Shown here: piece by piece, positions 46,395 to 54,756 of the stretch
Numbering within the stretch: position 1 is the stretch's first letter
Layout: every line of letters starts with the position of its first letter
NCBI RefSeq assembly: GCF_012911865.1
Contig: NZ_JAAXYH010000001.1
Location: 62,001-126,000, forward strand
DNA: 64,000 nucleotides
Source: Shewanella salipaludis
GTDB taxonomy: Bacteria > Pseudomonadota > Gammaproteobacteria > Enterobacterales > Shewanellaceae
Reading direction: 5' to 3'
The notes under the pieces: generated by a model
The model's input: the letters and a program-made list of their open reading frames with translations, nothing else
What the model was told of the DNA's origin: nothing
Databases searched by the model: none
Made by a program: the position numbers and the translations under genes

Positions 46395-46877
46395 TTGCGA
46401 AAAATCCTCCTGTTGTTGACCTTGGTATCAACCAGTGTCCTATCCCAGCTCGCGCTCGCAGCGCCTTCCCTATCCAATAATGTCCAAAACGATAAAGGTC
46501 AGCAGGTTAGCCTCGAAGAGTTTAAGGGCCGGGTTGTGTATCTGGATTTTTGGGCCTCCTGGTGCGGGCCTTGCCGTAAGTCCTTTCCCTGGATGACAAA
46601 AATGCATGCCAAGTATCGGGCCCTGGGCTTGGCGGTTGTCGCCGTGAATCTGGATAGTGACAAGGCGCTTGCCGATGCCTTTCTTGCCAAAATGCCAGCC
46701 GCATTCAACCTGCGTTTCGATCCCGACGGCGATGTTGCCCACAAGTTTGATTTACAAGGCATGCCCAGCAGCTTCGTGTTTAACAAGCAAGGTGAGCTGG
46801 TGCAGACCCATGTTGGCTTTTTCACCGAGCATGCCGATGCCTACGAGAATGAGCTCGTCACCCTATTGAAGGAATAA
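46395..46877 (+). CDS. Periplasmic TlpA-like thiol-disulfide oxidoreductase
   Basis: A 160-aa thioredoxin-fold protein with a Sec signal ending 'LALAAP' and active site WCGPC (Cys57, Cys60). It belongs to the reducing TlpA/ResA group. TTG 46395 is used as the start, with AAGGA 6 nt before. Three bases separate it from the DUF4266 lipoprotein gene. It probably maintains cysteines of a partner, plausibly the Cys-rich C-terminus of the DUF4266 protein (inference). Confidence 0.9.
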   Translation: MRKILLLLTLVSTSVLSQLALAAPSLSNNVQNDKGQQVSLEEFKGRVVYLDFWASWCGPCRKSFPWMTKMHAKYRALGLAVVAVNLDSDKALADAFLAKMPAAFNLRFDPDGDVAHKFDLQGMPSSFVFNKQGELVQTHVGFFTEHADAYENELVTLLKE

Positions 46878-46880
46878 CCC

Positions 46881-47096
46881 ATGAAAAAAACCATATTAGC
46901 CCTGGCAGTCATGGCCAGCTTATCCGGCTGCGCCAGCTTTGGGGTCGAGCCCTGGGAGAGGGCTCAGTTGGCCCGTGCCGACATGGCGCTCGACAGCGAG
47001 AAAAATGATTTAGCCTTGGACGATCATATTTATTTCAGCAAGGAAGGCAGCAGTGGTGGCCGGGCATTTGCCGGCGGAGGTTGTGGATGCAACTGA
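46881..47096 (+). CDS. DUF4266 small lipoprotein
   Basis: A 71-aa protein with lipobox 'SLSGC' (Cys17) and the family core 'VEPWERAQLARADMAL' ... 'HIYFSKEGSSGG' ending in the glycine/cysteine motif GGGCGCN. The terminal Cys-Gly-Cys is likely the functional part. It overlaps the DUF3570 gene by 10 bp. The association of DUF4266 with DUF3570, TlpA and ApbE recurs in proteobacteria and is linked with flavinylated extracytoplasmic redox systems (known); its exact job is unknown. Confidence 0.88.
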   Translation: MKKTILALAVMASLSGCASFGVEPWERAQLARADMALDSEKNDLALDDHIYFSKEGSSGGRAFAGGGCGCN

Positions 47097-48385
47097 CCAA
47101 GAATCGCAATATCGCCGGTGCCCTGGCCATGGCCAGTTGCAGTTTGGTAGGACAATCAGCCCAAGCCGCCGCGCCTGCTGGCCTACTGGACGACTGGAAA
47201 GTCGATGCCGCCATCCTGTATTACGGTGAGCAAAGCCGGGTACAGGCCGTCGAAGCCATTGGCAATGCGCAGAAGGCCTTCGGTGATACATCAGTGCTGG
47301 ATATCAAGTTGGTCGCCGACAGTCTCACCGGCGCTTCGGCATCGGGCGCTGTGCCACAGGGAGAGAGCCAGACCTTCACCCGCCCTTCGGGCAATGGCCA
47401 ATATGTGGTCGCTGCCGCCGAGACCCCGCTGGATGACACCTTTCATGACACCCGCGTCCAAGGCAGCCTGAATTGGACCGAGACCCTGTCGCCCGACTGG
47501 AAGGCCAATGGCGGCCTCTATGGCTCCAAGGAATTTGACTATATGTCTATGGGCCTCAATGGCGGCATAGAGCGAAGTTTCAACAAAGATAACACCAGCT
47601 TATCTTTATCCGGCTCCTACACTTATGATCAGGTGGATCCCGTTGGCGGTCGTCCCGTGGCCTTTTCTGCCATGGCGTTGAGACAGGACTTCGACTCGGA
47701 TGCGGCCTATAGGGCGGCGTTTGACAAGACCCGCATCGACAGCTCGGACAATAAGCAAACCCTGGATCTCATGCTGGGTGTGACCCAAGTGTTGAACAGC
47801 CGCTGGTTAGTGCAAGCCAATTACAGCCTGTCGAGCGTGTCCGGTTACCTGACAGATCCCTACAAGATGCTCAGTCAGGTCGACGGCACAGGCACGACTC
47901 AGAGTTATCGCTATGAGCACCGCCCGGATTCCCGGTTGAAGCAGAGTTTCTATCTGCTGGCCAAGGGGGCACTCGACTCTGGGGTGGTGGACTTTTCCTA
48001 CCGTTTCAGCTCAGACGATTGGGATCTGCAGTCGCACACCCTGGACAGCCATTACCGTTACTATTTCAGCGGCAATGTCTATGGTCAGCTGCATCTGCGT
48101 TACTATCAACAGCAAGCGGCCAATTTCTACCGGCCATTTCTCGTGGTCACAGAGGCGTTGCCTGACTATGCCAGCGCGGATTACCGCATAGGGGATATGA
48201 CGGGCTATACTCTGGGGCTTAAATTCGGTCAGCGGCTCGCGGGCGGGAATGAGATGAGTTTTCGGCTCGAGTACTATCAGCAGAACCCGGAAAACAACGG
48301 CACAGAGCTGCTTGGCCAGTTGAATAACTATGACCTCTTCCCCACAGTCAAGGCGGTGGTGGCGCAGTTTGGCTATTCATTCTAG
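47087..48385 (+). CDS. DUF3570 outer-membrane-like protein
   Basis: A 432-aa protein with a signal peptide ('GALAMASCSLVGQSAQAA') followed by strand-rich sequence with alternating polar/hydrophobic residues and many aromatics, ending 'VAQFGYSF'. The C-terminal Phe is typical of beta-barrels. 'WKVDAAILYYGEQSRVQAVE' is the DUF3570 entry. The CGGAGG Shine-Dalgarno inside DUF4266 selects ATG 47087. Probably an outer-membrane channel or barrel for the cluster; substrate unknown. Confidence 0.85.
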   Translation: MQLTKNRNIAGALAMASCSLVGQSAQAAAPAGLLDDWKVDAAILYYGEQSRVQAVEAIGNAQKAFGDTSVLDIKLVADSLTGASASGAVPQGESQTFTRPSGNGQYVVAAAETPLDDTFHDTRVQGSLNWTETLSPDWKANGGLYGSKEFDYMSMGLNGGIERSFNKDNTSLSLSGSYTYDQVDPVGGRPVAFSAMALRQDFDSDAAYRAAFDKTRIDSSDNKQTLDLMLGVTQVLNSRWLVQANYSLSSVSGYLTDPYKMLSQVDGTGTTQSYRYEHRPDSRLKQSFYLLAKGALDSGVVDFSYRFSSDDWDLQSHTLDSHYRYYFSGNVYGQLHLRYYQQQAANFYRPFLVVTEALPDYASADYRIGDMTGYTLGLKFGQRLAGGNEMSFRLEYYQQNPENNGTELLGQLNNYDLFPTVKAVVAQFGYSF

Positions 48386-48422
48386 CCCAGTACTCAGGCA
48401 TTCAGGGAAGACAGGGAAACCC

Positions 48423-49385
48423 ATGAGGAAATTTGCCATTAAGATGTCGCCAAATGCCAGGAAGACTCCAACCATAGGCGCTATTGCCCCCGAGCTTAAG
48501 CTGCTTTCGCGGCCATGGGGGTATCTGGGGCAGTTTCGCGCCATGGCGAGCCCCTGCGAGCTGCTGATCGCCAGTCACGACGAGGCGATTGCGCGGCAGA
48601 TGCTGACGCTGGCCGCCAATGAGGCCCAGCGCATCGAGGCGAAATACAGCCGTTTCATCGAGGGCAACTACCTCTGGCGGCTCAATCACAGCCAGGGGGC
48701 CGCAGTCGACATCGATGCCGAGACCCATAGCCTGCTGCAATTTGCCGGACAATGCTTCAGCCTGAGTGATGGCCAATTCGATATCAGCGCCTGTCCCTTG
48801 ATGGCGCTGTGGCGCTTCGACGCGACGGCCAAAGGGCAAATTCCCGCACAAGATGCCATAGAGGCGGCAAGAAAACGCATAGGTTTCTCAAGGCTGCGCT
48901 TGGAAGCACAGAAGTTGCAGCTGCCTGCCGACATGCAGTTGGATTTTGGCGGCATCGCCAAGGAATATGCGGTCGACAGGGTCGCATCCATGCTCGCCGG
49001 GGCCTGGCCCAGCTTGTCTGTGTTGGTCAACTTCGGCGGTGATATCGCTTGCCCCATTGCCAAACCCGAGAGCCAGGCACCCTGGCAAATAGGCATAGAG
49101 GATCCACAGGCATTGGACAGCGCCGCCGCGGTATTGCAAATACGCCAGGGGGCGCTGGCGACCAGTGGCGATACCCGGCGTTTCATCGAAAAGGCCGGGG
49201 TGCGCTATGGCCATATCATAGATCCCGGCAGCGGTTACCCCGTGGTGGGGGCGCCGCGCTCAGTCACAGTGCTTGGCCCCAACTGCGTGACCGCCGGCAT
49301 GCTGGCGACCATGGCCATGCTCAAGGGTGAACAGGCGGAAGCCTTTTTGGCCGAGCAGCAAGTGTATTTCAAGGTTTTCAGATAG
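48423..49385 (+). CDS. FAD:protein FMN transferase (ApbE family)
   Basis: The 320-aa enzyme attaches FMN from FAD to Ser/Thr of extracytoplasmic proteins. Motifs: 'RAMASPCELLIA', 'DFGGIAKEYAVDRV', 'LVNFGGDI', 'ATSGDTRRF' and 'YGHIIDPGSGYPV', in family order. The N-terminus is basic without a clear signal peptide or lipobox, unlike many ApbE proteins, so export is uncertain. The frame is open from 48330; ATG 48423 is the conservative start. Fourth gene of the TlpA-DUF4266-DUF3570-ApbE set. Confidence 0.88.
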   Translation: MRKFAIKMSPNARKTPTIGAIAPELKLLSRPWGYLGQFRAMASPCELLIASHDEAIARQMLTLAANEAQRIEAKYSRFIEGNYLWRLNHSQGAAVDIDAETHSLLQFAGQCFSLSDGQFDISACPLMALWRFDATAKGQIPAQDAIEAARKRIGFSRLRLEAQKLQLPADMQLDFGGIAKEYAVDRVASMLAGAWPSLSVLVNFGGDIACPIAKPESQAPWQIGIEDPQALDSAAAVLQIRQGALATSGDTRRFIEKAGVRYGHIIDPGSGYPVVGAPRSVTVLGPNCVTAGMLATMAMLKGEQAEAFLAEQQVYFKVFR

Positions 49386-49459
49386 GGCATAGCGTCCTGT
49401 CAGCCCCTGTGTTCCCTTAGCGCTTAACGCACAGTTTTGATTGCGCTTCAATGATAGAA

Positions 49460-49573
49460 GCGCATGCGCGTGCCCGCTGGAATAACAAGTTGAATACTTT
49501 ACATAACAGCAGCTTGTGATAACCTAGTCGCCTGAATCCAGGTACATATGCTCGTGCGTACCTGTAAAAGGTT
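49460..49573 (+). repeat. GTT-ending repeat, diverged copy 3
   Basis: It carries GCGCATGCGC (49460-49469), then AACAAGTTGAAT, TTACATAACAG, TTGTGATAA and GTACATATGC in the same order as copies 1 and 2, ending at GTT (49571-49573, as GTTGAGT). I estimate roughly three quarters identity over the ~93-bp core; the segment between the palindrome and AACAAG is shorter. As with the other copies, a different small gene follows the GTT. Confidence 0.6.
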
Positions 49574-49608
49574 GAGTGTTGGCTGGAGCCAGGGATTTCA
49601 GGGAGAGA

Positions 49609-49782
49609 ATGTTGACGTCATTGAAGAGAATCACAATTACACTGTTATTTCTGTTGGCTGCAATCGCCTGCTACAGGTTCGGGGCTCCGGTCGCTGGGGC
49701 TATATTCCTCTTTTTGGGTGTTATCTTTGAGAGCATATTTTGGGTGTGCTTGTTCAGCCGTCATGGCGCCAGGGCCCAGTAA
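49609..49782 (+). CDS. Small two-helix membrane protein
   Basis: A 57-aa protein with two hydrophobic segments ('ITITLLFLLAAIACYRF' and 'AGAIFLFLGVIFESIFWVCL') and a basic end. GGGAGAGA lies just before ATG 49609; a TTG at 49576 is also in frame. No family recognised. It is the first gene after repeat copy 3, as cassette genes are after copies 1 and 2, but no attC is visible after it. Confidence 0.55.
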   Translation: MLTSLKRITITLLFLLAAIACYRFGAPVAGAIFLFLGVIFESIFWVCLFSRHGARAQ

Positions 49783-49929
49783 TTACTCTTGGAGCAAACT
49801 TAATTTATTTCATCCCCAAGGGCTTGCGCTGGACGGCCTGCGCTGTGGGCGTTGATACGGCTCCCCATGCCACATTGGCTGAGTCAGGTTTACATCATAT
49901 TATTATTTAAGAACTGTATAGAAGGTAAA

Positions 49930-50238
49930 ATGAAAAAGTATAAATTAATGCTTGGCTCCGCTTTATTAATGGGCCTGTCTGCCTGTACGGTATTTTTAGG
50001 TGAACCAGAGGAAAGAGTTGCCAAGTTCAGTGATCTAGAGTTATGCACTGAATTAGCAGACAAAACATATAAATACCATGCCGAGTGGCAATGGGCTATT
50101 TCAGATGAAATCAAGAAAAGAGCACTGGATTCATCCGATAGATGCATGTCTTCATACGATACCAGGATGACACGCTTGATGAGAAAGATTAAGGCGAGTC
50201 CGATTTCTTTTTCAGAGGCATTGGATAATAAAGGCTAG
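49930..50238 (+). CDS. Small lipoprotein of unknown function
   Basis: A 102-aa protein with lipobox 'GLSAC' (Cys19), then a charged helical domain 'DLELCTELADKTYKYHAEWQ' with two further cysteines. GAAGG precedes ATG 49930. More AT-rich than its neighbours. No family recognised. Confidence 0.65.
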   Translation: MKKYKLMLGSALLMGLSACTVFLGEPEERVAKFSDLELCTELADKTYKYHAEWQWAISDEIKKRALDSSDRCMSSYDTRMTRLMRKIKASPISFSEALDNKG

Positions 50239-50320
50239 AAAAATCATAACTATTACATGAATCGTTTGCAGGGCTGATACATAAAAAGCCATGTCTTTTT
50301 TCATTGAACCTGATTCTTGA

Positions 50321-50365
50321 TAAATCTGGATAAATCTGGATAAATCTGGATAAATCTGGATAAAT
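50321..50365. repeat. 10-bp tandem repeat
   Basis: TAAATCTGGA occurs four times exactly, plus a partial fifth copy, in the intergenic region after the small lipoprotein gene. Confidence 0.9.
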
Positions 50366-50558
50366 TGGGGCGGTATTCTTTCTCGTTAGAGTAAATGGTC
50401 CGCTCTATACCTAAGTTTTGGGTGGGTTACCGGATATGCCTCCAGATGATGCAAGTTACTTTTCAATCAGGCACTAGGCTATATTAGCGAGGTTAAGAGC
50501 AATTTGAGTCTGCTTCTATCCTGAAGCCGGTCAATGAAGTCGTCATCCGGCATAGTAC

Positions 50559-50648
50559 GCCTGAGCCTAGTTCGCCTGAGCATAAGTGGCCTGAATATAG
50601 TTAGTCTGAACATAGTTAGCCTGAGCATAAGTGGCCTGAATATAGTTA
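50559..50648. repeat. 15-bp tandem repeat, six units
   Basis: Units of the form GCCTGARYATARKTR (for example GCCTGAATATAGTTA and GCCTGAGCATAAGTG) repeat six times without gaps. Because 15 is a multiple of 3, one frame (ATG 50534 to TAG 50701, 55 aa) reads through as leucine-led pentapeptides of the type L-S/N-I-S/V-G/S. There is no Shine-Dalgarno of note, so coding is unproven. Confidence 0.85.
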
Positions 50649-50863
50649 GCCAGCGCCGTGAATGTCTGGCTAAGTTCTGCTCACTCGAGCGACTGGTATA
50701 GGCAAGCGATTCTCAATCCTCAATCCTCAATCCGTCACAGTATTTCCTGCGATCCCGCGCGCTTTCGGTCTGCTCCAGTGAAGAATGGACTCGGCTTTAG
50801 CTTTATGGCGGTGGCGCCAAGCCGTTTGGCGATGGCGGCATAGAGACGCAGGAGGATAAAGCT

Positions 50864-51025
50864 GTGAAATATATGAGCAGTTGGCTTGAGCGCCCACAGG
50901 GTTCGGCTGTGGAGTACGAGAATGCGCAGCAGCGGATCCTGGAAGTGTTCGGTCAATGGCAAACGCCCGACAATCTCACCACAGAGTTGTTTGTGGTGCG
51001 GGTCGAGCTTGAGGCGATAGCCTGA
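50864..51025 (+). CDS. Short DUF3303-like protein, probably truncated
   Basis: A 53-aa frame starting GTG 50864 with AGGAGG at about 50850-50854. 'KYMSSWLERPQGSAVEYENA' and '..FGQWQTPDNLTTELFVVRV' resemble the N-terminal part of DUF3303 proteins (usually about 90 aa), which start with a K-Y-M-x-x-W motif. The C-terminal part is lacking, so it may be decayed. Convergent with hpd. Confidence 0.45.
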   Translation: MKYMSSWLERPQGSAVEYENAQQRILEVFGQWQTPDNLTTELFVVRVELEAIA

Positions 51026-51053
51026 AGGGCCGGTGACAGCTTGGCAGTAACAA

Positions 51054-51078
51054 AAACGGCACCCAGTGGGTGCCGTTT
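51054..51078 (-). terminator. Terminator of hmgA-hpd
   Basis: AAACGGCACCC / GGGTGCCGTTT with a short AGT loop; the T run is on the minus strand, after the hpd stop. Confidence 0.88.
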
Positions 51079-51111
51079 CATTTCAGTGGCCAGCCATGGC
51101 CTTATTCAGGC

Positions 51112-52152
51112 TTAGAGCACGCCGCGGCGCATCTGATCGCGTTCGATAGACTCGAACAATGCCTTGAAGTTGCCTTCGCCGAAGCCCAGGTTATTCTTGC
51201 GCTGGATGATTTCGATGAAGATAGGGCCGAACAGGTTCTTGGTGAAGATCTGCAATAAATAGCCCGACTCGTCACCGTCCACCAGGATCTGGTGGTGCTT
51301 GATGCGCTCCCTGTCTTCTGTCACCTGTGGCAGTTTGTCGAAGATGGTGTCGTAGTACTCAGGGATGATGTCCAGACACTCGATCGAGGTGCCTTCCATC
51401 GCATCCAGTGAGGCCACTATGTCACGGGTTCTGAAGGCCAGATGTTGTACCCCTGGACCATTGTATTCATTCAGGTATTCATCGATCTGGTTCTTGTCGT
51501 TGCCTTTGCCTTCGTTGATCGGAATGCAGAAGCTGCCGTCCGGAGAGCGCAGGGCGTAGGAGACCAGGGCGGTTTGTACGCCGCTGATGTCGAAGTAGCG
51601 CACTTCGGTGAAACCGAAGATGTTCTTGTAGAAGTTGGCCCAGTGTTCCATGGTGCCTTTATAGACATTGTTGGTCAGGTGATCGACTTCCATGAAGCCT
51701 TTCTCCTGGGTGATCACCGGCTCGTCCAGATCTTCGAAGTCTGTGGCGTAGATGTTATTGTCGGCGCCGAAGGTATCGATGAAATAGATCAGGCTGTCGC
51801 CTATGCCGTAGATCGCCGGGTAAGGCATGTCTGTGCCGGCAGGCTCGGCCGGCTTGGCACCACGCTCTACCGCGGTGTCGAAGGCGAATTGGGCATCTTC
51901 GACGCGCCAACCCATGGAGCAGATTGCCGGGCCGTGGGACTTGGCGAACTCGGCCGAGAAGCCTTCGCGGCCCTTGTTGAGCAGGAAGTTAATGTCGTTC
52001 TGCTTGTAATACAGAATGTCTTTGTTTTTTGCCTTTTTCAGCAGTGAAAAGCCAAAGTCGATGAAGACCTTGTGCATAAAATCGCTGTCAGGGCTCGCGA
52101 ATTCGGTAAATTCGATACCTAATAAGCCTAGTGGGTTCTGTTCGCTTGCCAT
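51112..52152 (-). CDS. hpd: 4-hydroxyphenylpyruvate dioxygenase
   Basis: The 346-aa non-heme iron enzyme converts 4-hydroxyphenylpyruvate to homogentisate. Iron ligands of the vicinal-oxygen-chelate fold: His in 'MEVDHLTNNV', His in 'GVQHLAFRTRD' and Glu in 'GPIFIEIIQRKN'. The N-terminal half is the degenerate VOC module. It follows hmgA by 67 bp in the same direction, and the two form a tyrosine catabolic operon; loss of HmgA activity would lead to pyomelanin (known). Confidence 0.95.
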   Translation of the reverse strand: MASEQNPLGLLGIEFTEFASPDSDFMHKVFIDFGFSLLKKAKNKDILYYKQNDINFLLNKGREGFSAEFAKSHGPAICSMGWRVEDAQFAFDTAVERGAKPAEPAGTDMPYPAIYGIGDSLIYFIDTFGADNNIYATDFEDLDEPVITQEKGFMEVDHLTNNVYKGTMEHWANFYKNIFGFTEVRYFDISGVQTALVSYALRSPDGSFCIPINEGKGNDKNQIDEYLNEYNGPGVQHLAFRTRDIVASLDAMEGTSIECLDIIPEYYDTIFDKLPQVTEDRERIKHHQILVDGDESGYLLQIFTKNLFGPIFIEIIQRKNNLGFGEGNFKALFESIERDQMRRGVL

Positions 52153-52219
52153 GGTACTTTCCTCATTTCAATTATCGTCTTGCCGGCCATTCTGCGATGA
52201 CCTTGCGTTGGGATTGAGA

Positions 52220-53380
52220 CTAATCTTCAATCCAGGAACGGTTGTAATCCGGGCTCATGCACTTGTGTACATGTTCGGTCAGTTGCAGCGGGGCGAAGGT
52301 ATCGACCATCACCGCGTATTCGTAAGTTTCTTTCTTGCCTATGGAGGCCTCGGTGCGACCCGGCTGTGGCCCGTGGGGCACGCCTTTCTGGTGCAGGGTC
52401 AGGTAACCCGCTTCTATGCCGGTACGGCTCATGAAGTCGCCATCGACGTAATACAGTACTTCGTCGCTGTCTATGTTGTTATGGTAGTAAGGCGCCGGAA
52501 TGGATTTGGGATGAAAATCGTAAGGGCGCGGCACGAAGTTACAGATGACGAAGTTGTGGGCGGTAAACACCAGATGATCCGAGGGTGGCAAGTGGATCTG
52601 ACCTACCTTGGGCGCGTATTCCGTGATGTTGAAGGCCCAGGGATAGACGCAGCCGTCCCAACCGACGAGATCGAAGGGGTGCCATTGCAGCGTCATCTGC
52701 TGATACTTGTCGCCGAATTTGCACACCAGCGGGAAGACGCCGGACTCCACCACGGCATCCTGCAGTTCCGGGGTGCGGATGTCACGCTCACAATAGGGCG
52801 CAGACTCAAGCAACTGGCCGTATTCGTTGCGGAAATGCTTGGGCACTTCCACCATGGAGAAGGACTCTATGACGAACAGGCGCACGTTGGCGTAATCGCT
52901 GAACTTAAGCTGATAGGTGGTGCCGCGGGGGATCACCAGATAGTCCCATTGCTTGACTTCCAGGGTGCCATATTCGCTGTAGAGGGTACCTTGACCCTGA
53001 TGAACGAACACCACTTCATCGGCATAGGCATTGCGGTAAAACTCGTCCGTGTCCCGGGTCACCTTGGCGGTGTAGAGTGCGAGATCTTTATTGTAAAATA
53101 TCTTGTTGCGGGCGCTGAAGAAGTTGCCTTCACAGTCGGCGACCCGAGAGTCGAGCTTGTAGTTCTGGATCAGCGGGTCGTCCCAGGCTTCGCCATGACC
53201 CAGGGCATAAGGCGCCACTTCCAATGCCTTGGTCGGCATGTTGTGGTGATACTTATTGGAATAAATATTGGAAAAGCCATGGGTGGAGAACAGCTCTTCA
53301 CGGTAAAGTTCGCCGTTCTCTTTTTCAAACGCGATATGGCGTTTGTGGGGGATCTGCCCTTGTTTCACATAAAATGGCAT
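52220..53380 (-). CDS. hmgA: Homogentisate 1,2-dioxygenase
   Basis: The 386-aa cupin dioxygenase opens the ring of homogentisate. 'FVHQGQGTLYSEYGTLEV' and 'YLVIPRGTTYQL' are in the N-terminal cupin; 'QKGVPHGPQPGRTEASIGKK' carries ligands in the C-terminal part. The frame is open to 53458, but ATG 53380 gives MPFYVKQGQIPHKRH, the family start, with a GAGGA Shine-Dalgarno. First gene of hmgA-hpd, divergent from the LysR gene. Confidence 0.92.
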   Translation of the reverse strand: MPFYVKQGQIPHKRHIAFEKENGELYREELFSTHGFSNIYSNKYHHNMPTKALEVAPYALGHGEAWDDPLIQNYKLDSRVADCEGNFFSARNKIFYNKDLALYTAKVTRDTDEFYRNAYADEVVFVHQGQGTLYSEYGTLEVKQWDYLVIPRGTTYQLKFSDYANVRLFVIESFSMVEVPKHFRNEYGQLLESAPYCERDIRTPELQDAVVESGVFPLVCKFGDKYQQMTLQWHPFDLVGWDGCVYPWAFNITEYAPKVGQIHLPPSDHLVFTAHNFVICNFVPRPYDFHPKSIPAPYYHNNIDSDEVLYYVDGDFMSRTGIEAGYLTLHQKGVPHGPQPGRTEASIGKKETYEYAVMVDTFAPLQLTEHVHKCMSPDYNRSWIED

Positions 53381-53640
53381 CTTTGCTGTTCCTCGAACTG
53401 GGTCGCTGGTTATCTGTATCGACTCTGGTGTGCGCCTCTGGTGCCGTATCCGCACCACAGAGTTCGCGAAATGAGCCTGTACTCTGATCTATCTCTCAAT
53501 TTAGTTGCTCAGATGAACAAAAAAAAGAATAATAAATGGTGCATCTCAATCAAAAAATAAGATGGTAATCTTGGCGTTACGGATTTGGCGATAAAAACGC
53601 CATAAGTTAATGAATAAGCAGGTGAAACCAAGGGAAGAAC

Positions 53641-54555
53641 ATGCGGATCGATGTCGACAGCTTCAAGGTATTGCAGGTGCTGGTGGAGGAGGGCAGTTTC
53701 GCCAAGGCCGCTGAGCGGCTGCATAAGGCGCAATCCGCCGTCAGCTACCAGGTAAAAAAGCTCGAAGAACACCTGGGAGTACAGTTGTTCAACCGTGAGC
53801 AATACCGTGCCGAATTGACGCCCGAGGGTCAGGTGATCCTGGCCGAGGGCCAAAGGTTGTTGCAACATCTGGCCAATATAGAACATCTGGCGAGCCGCTT
53901 CAGCGAGGGCTGGGAGCCTAAGTTGGAGCTGGTGATCGACGGTGCCTTGCCGATGGAACCCATAATGACGGCACTCAAGCGCATGGCCGAGCATAAGATC
54001 CCCACCAAGATCCAGCTCAACATGGAGTTCCTCGGCGGGGTGCAGCACAGGTTCGAGCGCGACAACGCCGATCTCATGTTGGTGAAAGACTATCGCACCG
54101 GCCCCTATTATCATCCCCAGGCGCTGCCGGACATTACCAGCGTGTTGGTGGCGGGCGCAGGCCATCCCCTGACGCAGATGCGTGGCATCAGCCTGGCCGA
54201 ACTGCAGCAGCATGTGGAGCTGACCATAGACGACTCATCGCCGGTGAAGAGCAACAGGGACGAGCTGCAGTTCGGTGGTGACAAGGTGTTCTATCTCTCC
54301 GGTTTCATCATGAAGAAGAACGCCTTGCTCAAGGGGCTGGGCTTCGGCTGGATGCCGGACTTCCTGATCCATGAGGAATTGGCCGAGGGCAGCCTGGTGG
54401 AGGTCGATTTCGTCGGTGGCAGTCGCTATCGTTTCACCCCGCAGCTGGTGTCGACCCTGGAGCGGCCACTGGGACGGGCGGGACGCCTGTTCACTGAGCT
54501 TATCCTCGAAGAGTTTGCCAAGGCGCAGCCGCTGACGGATCCTGGCCTGGGCTAA
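53641..54555 (+). CDS. LysR-type transcriptional regulator
   Basis: A 304-aa protein with an N-terminal winged helix-turn-helix ('FAKAAERLHKAQSAVSYQVK', residues about 18-37) and a C-terminal periplasmic-binding-like effector domain. Divergent from hmgA-hpd across a 260-bp gap, so it is the likely regulator of tyrosine/homogentisate catabolism (inference from position). The inducer is unknown; homogentisate or hydroxyphenylpyruvate are candidates. The start ATG 53641 follows GGGAAGAAC. Confidence 0.92.
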   Translation: MRIDVDSFKVLQVLVEEGSFAKAAERLHKAQSAVSYQVKKLEEHLGVQLFNREQYRAELTPEGQVILAEGQRLLQHLANIEHLASRFSEGWEPKLELVIDGALPMEPIMTALKRMAEHKIPTKIQLNMEFLGGVQHRFERDNADLMLVKDYRTGPYYHPQALPDITSVLVAGAGHPLTQMRGISLAELQQHVELTIDDSSPVKSNRDELQFGGDKVFYLSGFIMKKNALLKGLGFGWMPDFLIHEELAEGSLVEVDFVGGSRYRFTPQLVSTLERPLGRAGRLFTELILEEFAKAQPLTDPGLG

Positions 54556-54756
54556 ACTTGGACTGAGTCTTGGCTGCCGCAAATCGCGGCCGGCAATGAA
54601 GGGACGAATTTTTAGGGAAAAGGCGCGGCAGATAAAAAACTTGTCACCATGACATTTTATGTCATAGGCTAAGGGTTCGGCTCGCGACGGATCCAGGTGG
54701 ATGAAGACAGGGCCAAGTAATTAACCAGCAAGGTGCGCAAGCGCCAAGGAGTGATG

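Noticed and set aside
49783-49860. GGGCGTTGATAC after the small membrane protein as an attC right end
   Set aside because: No complementary left arm beginning with AAC can be found within 130 bp; the core match alone is too weak.
52016-53560. 514-aa plus-strand frame opposite hmgA/hpd
   Set aside because: Shadow of the two dioxygenase genes on the other strand.
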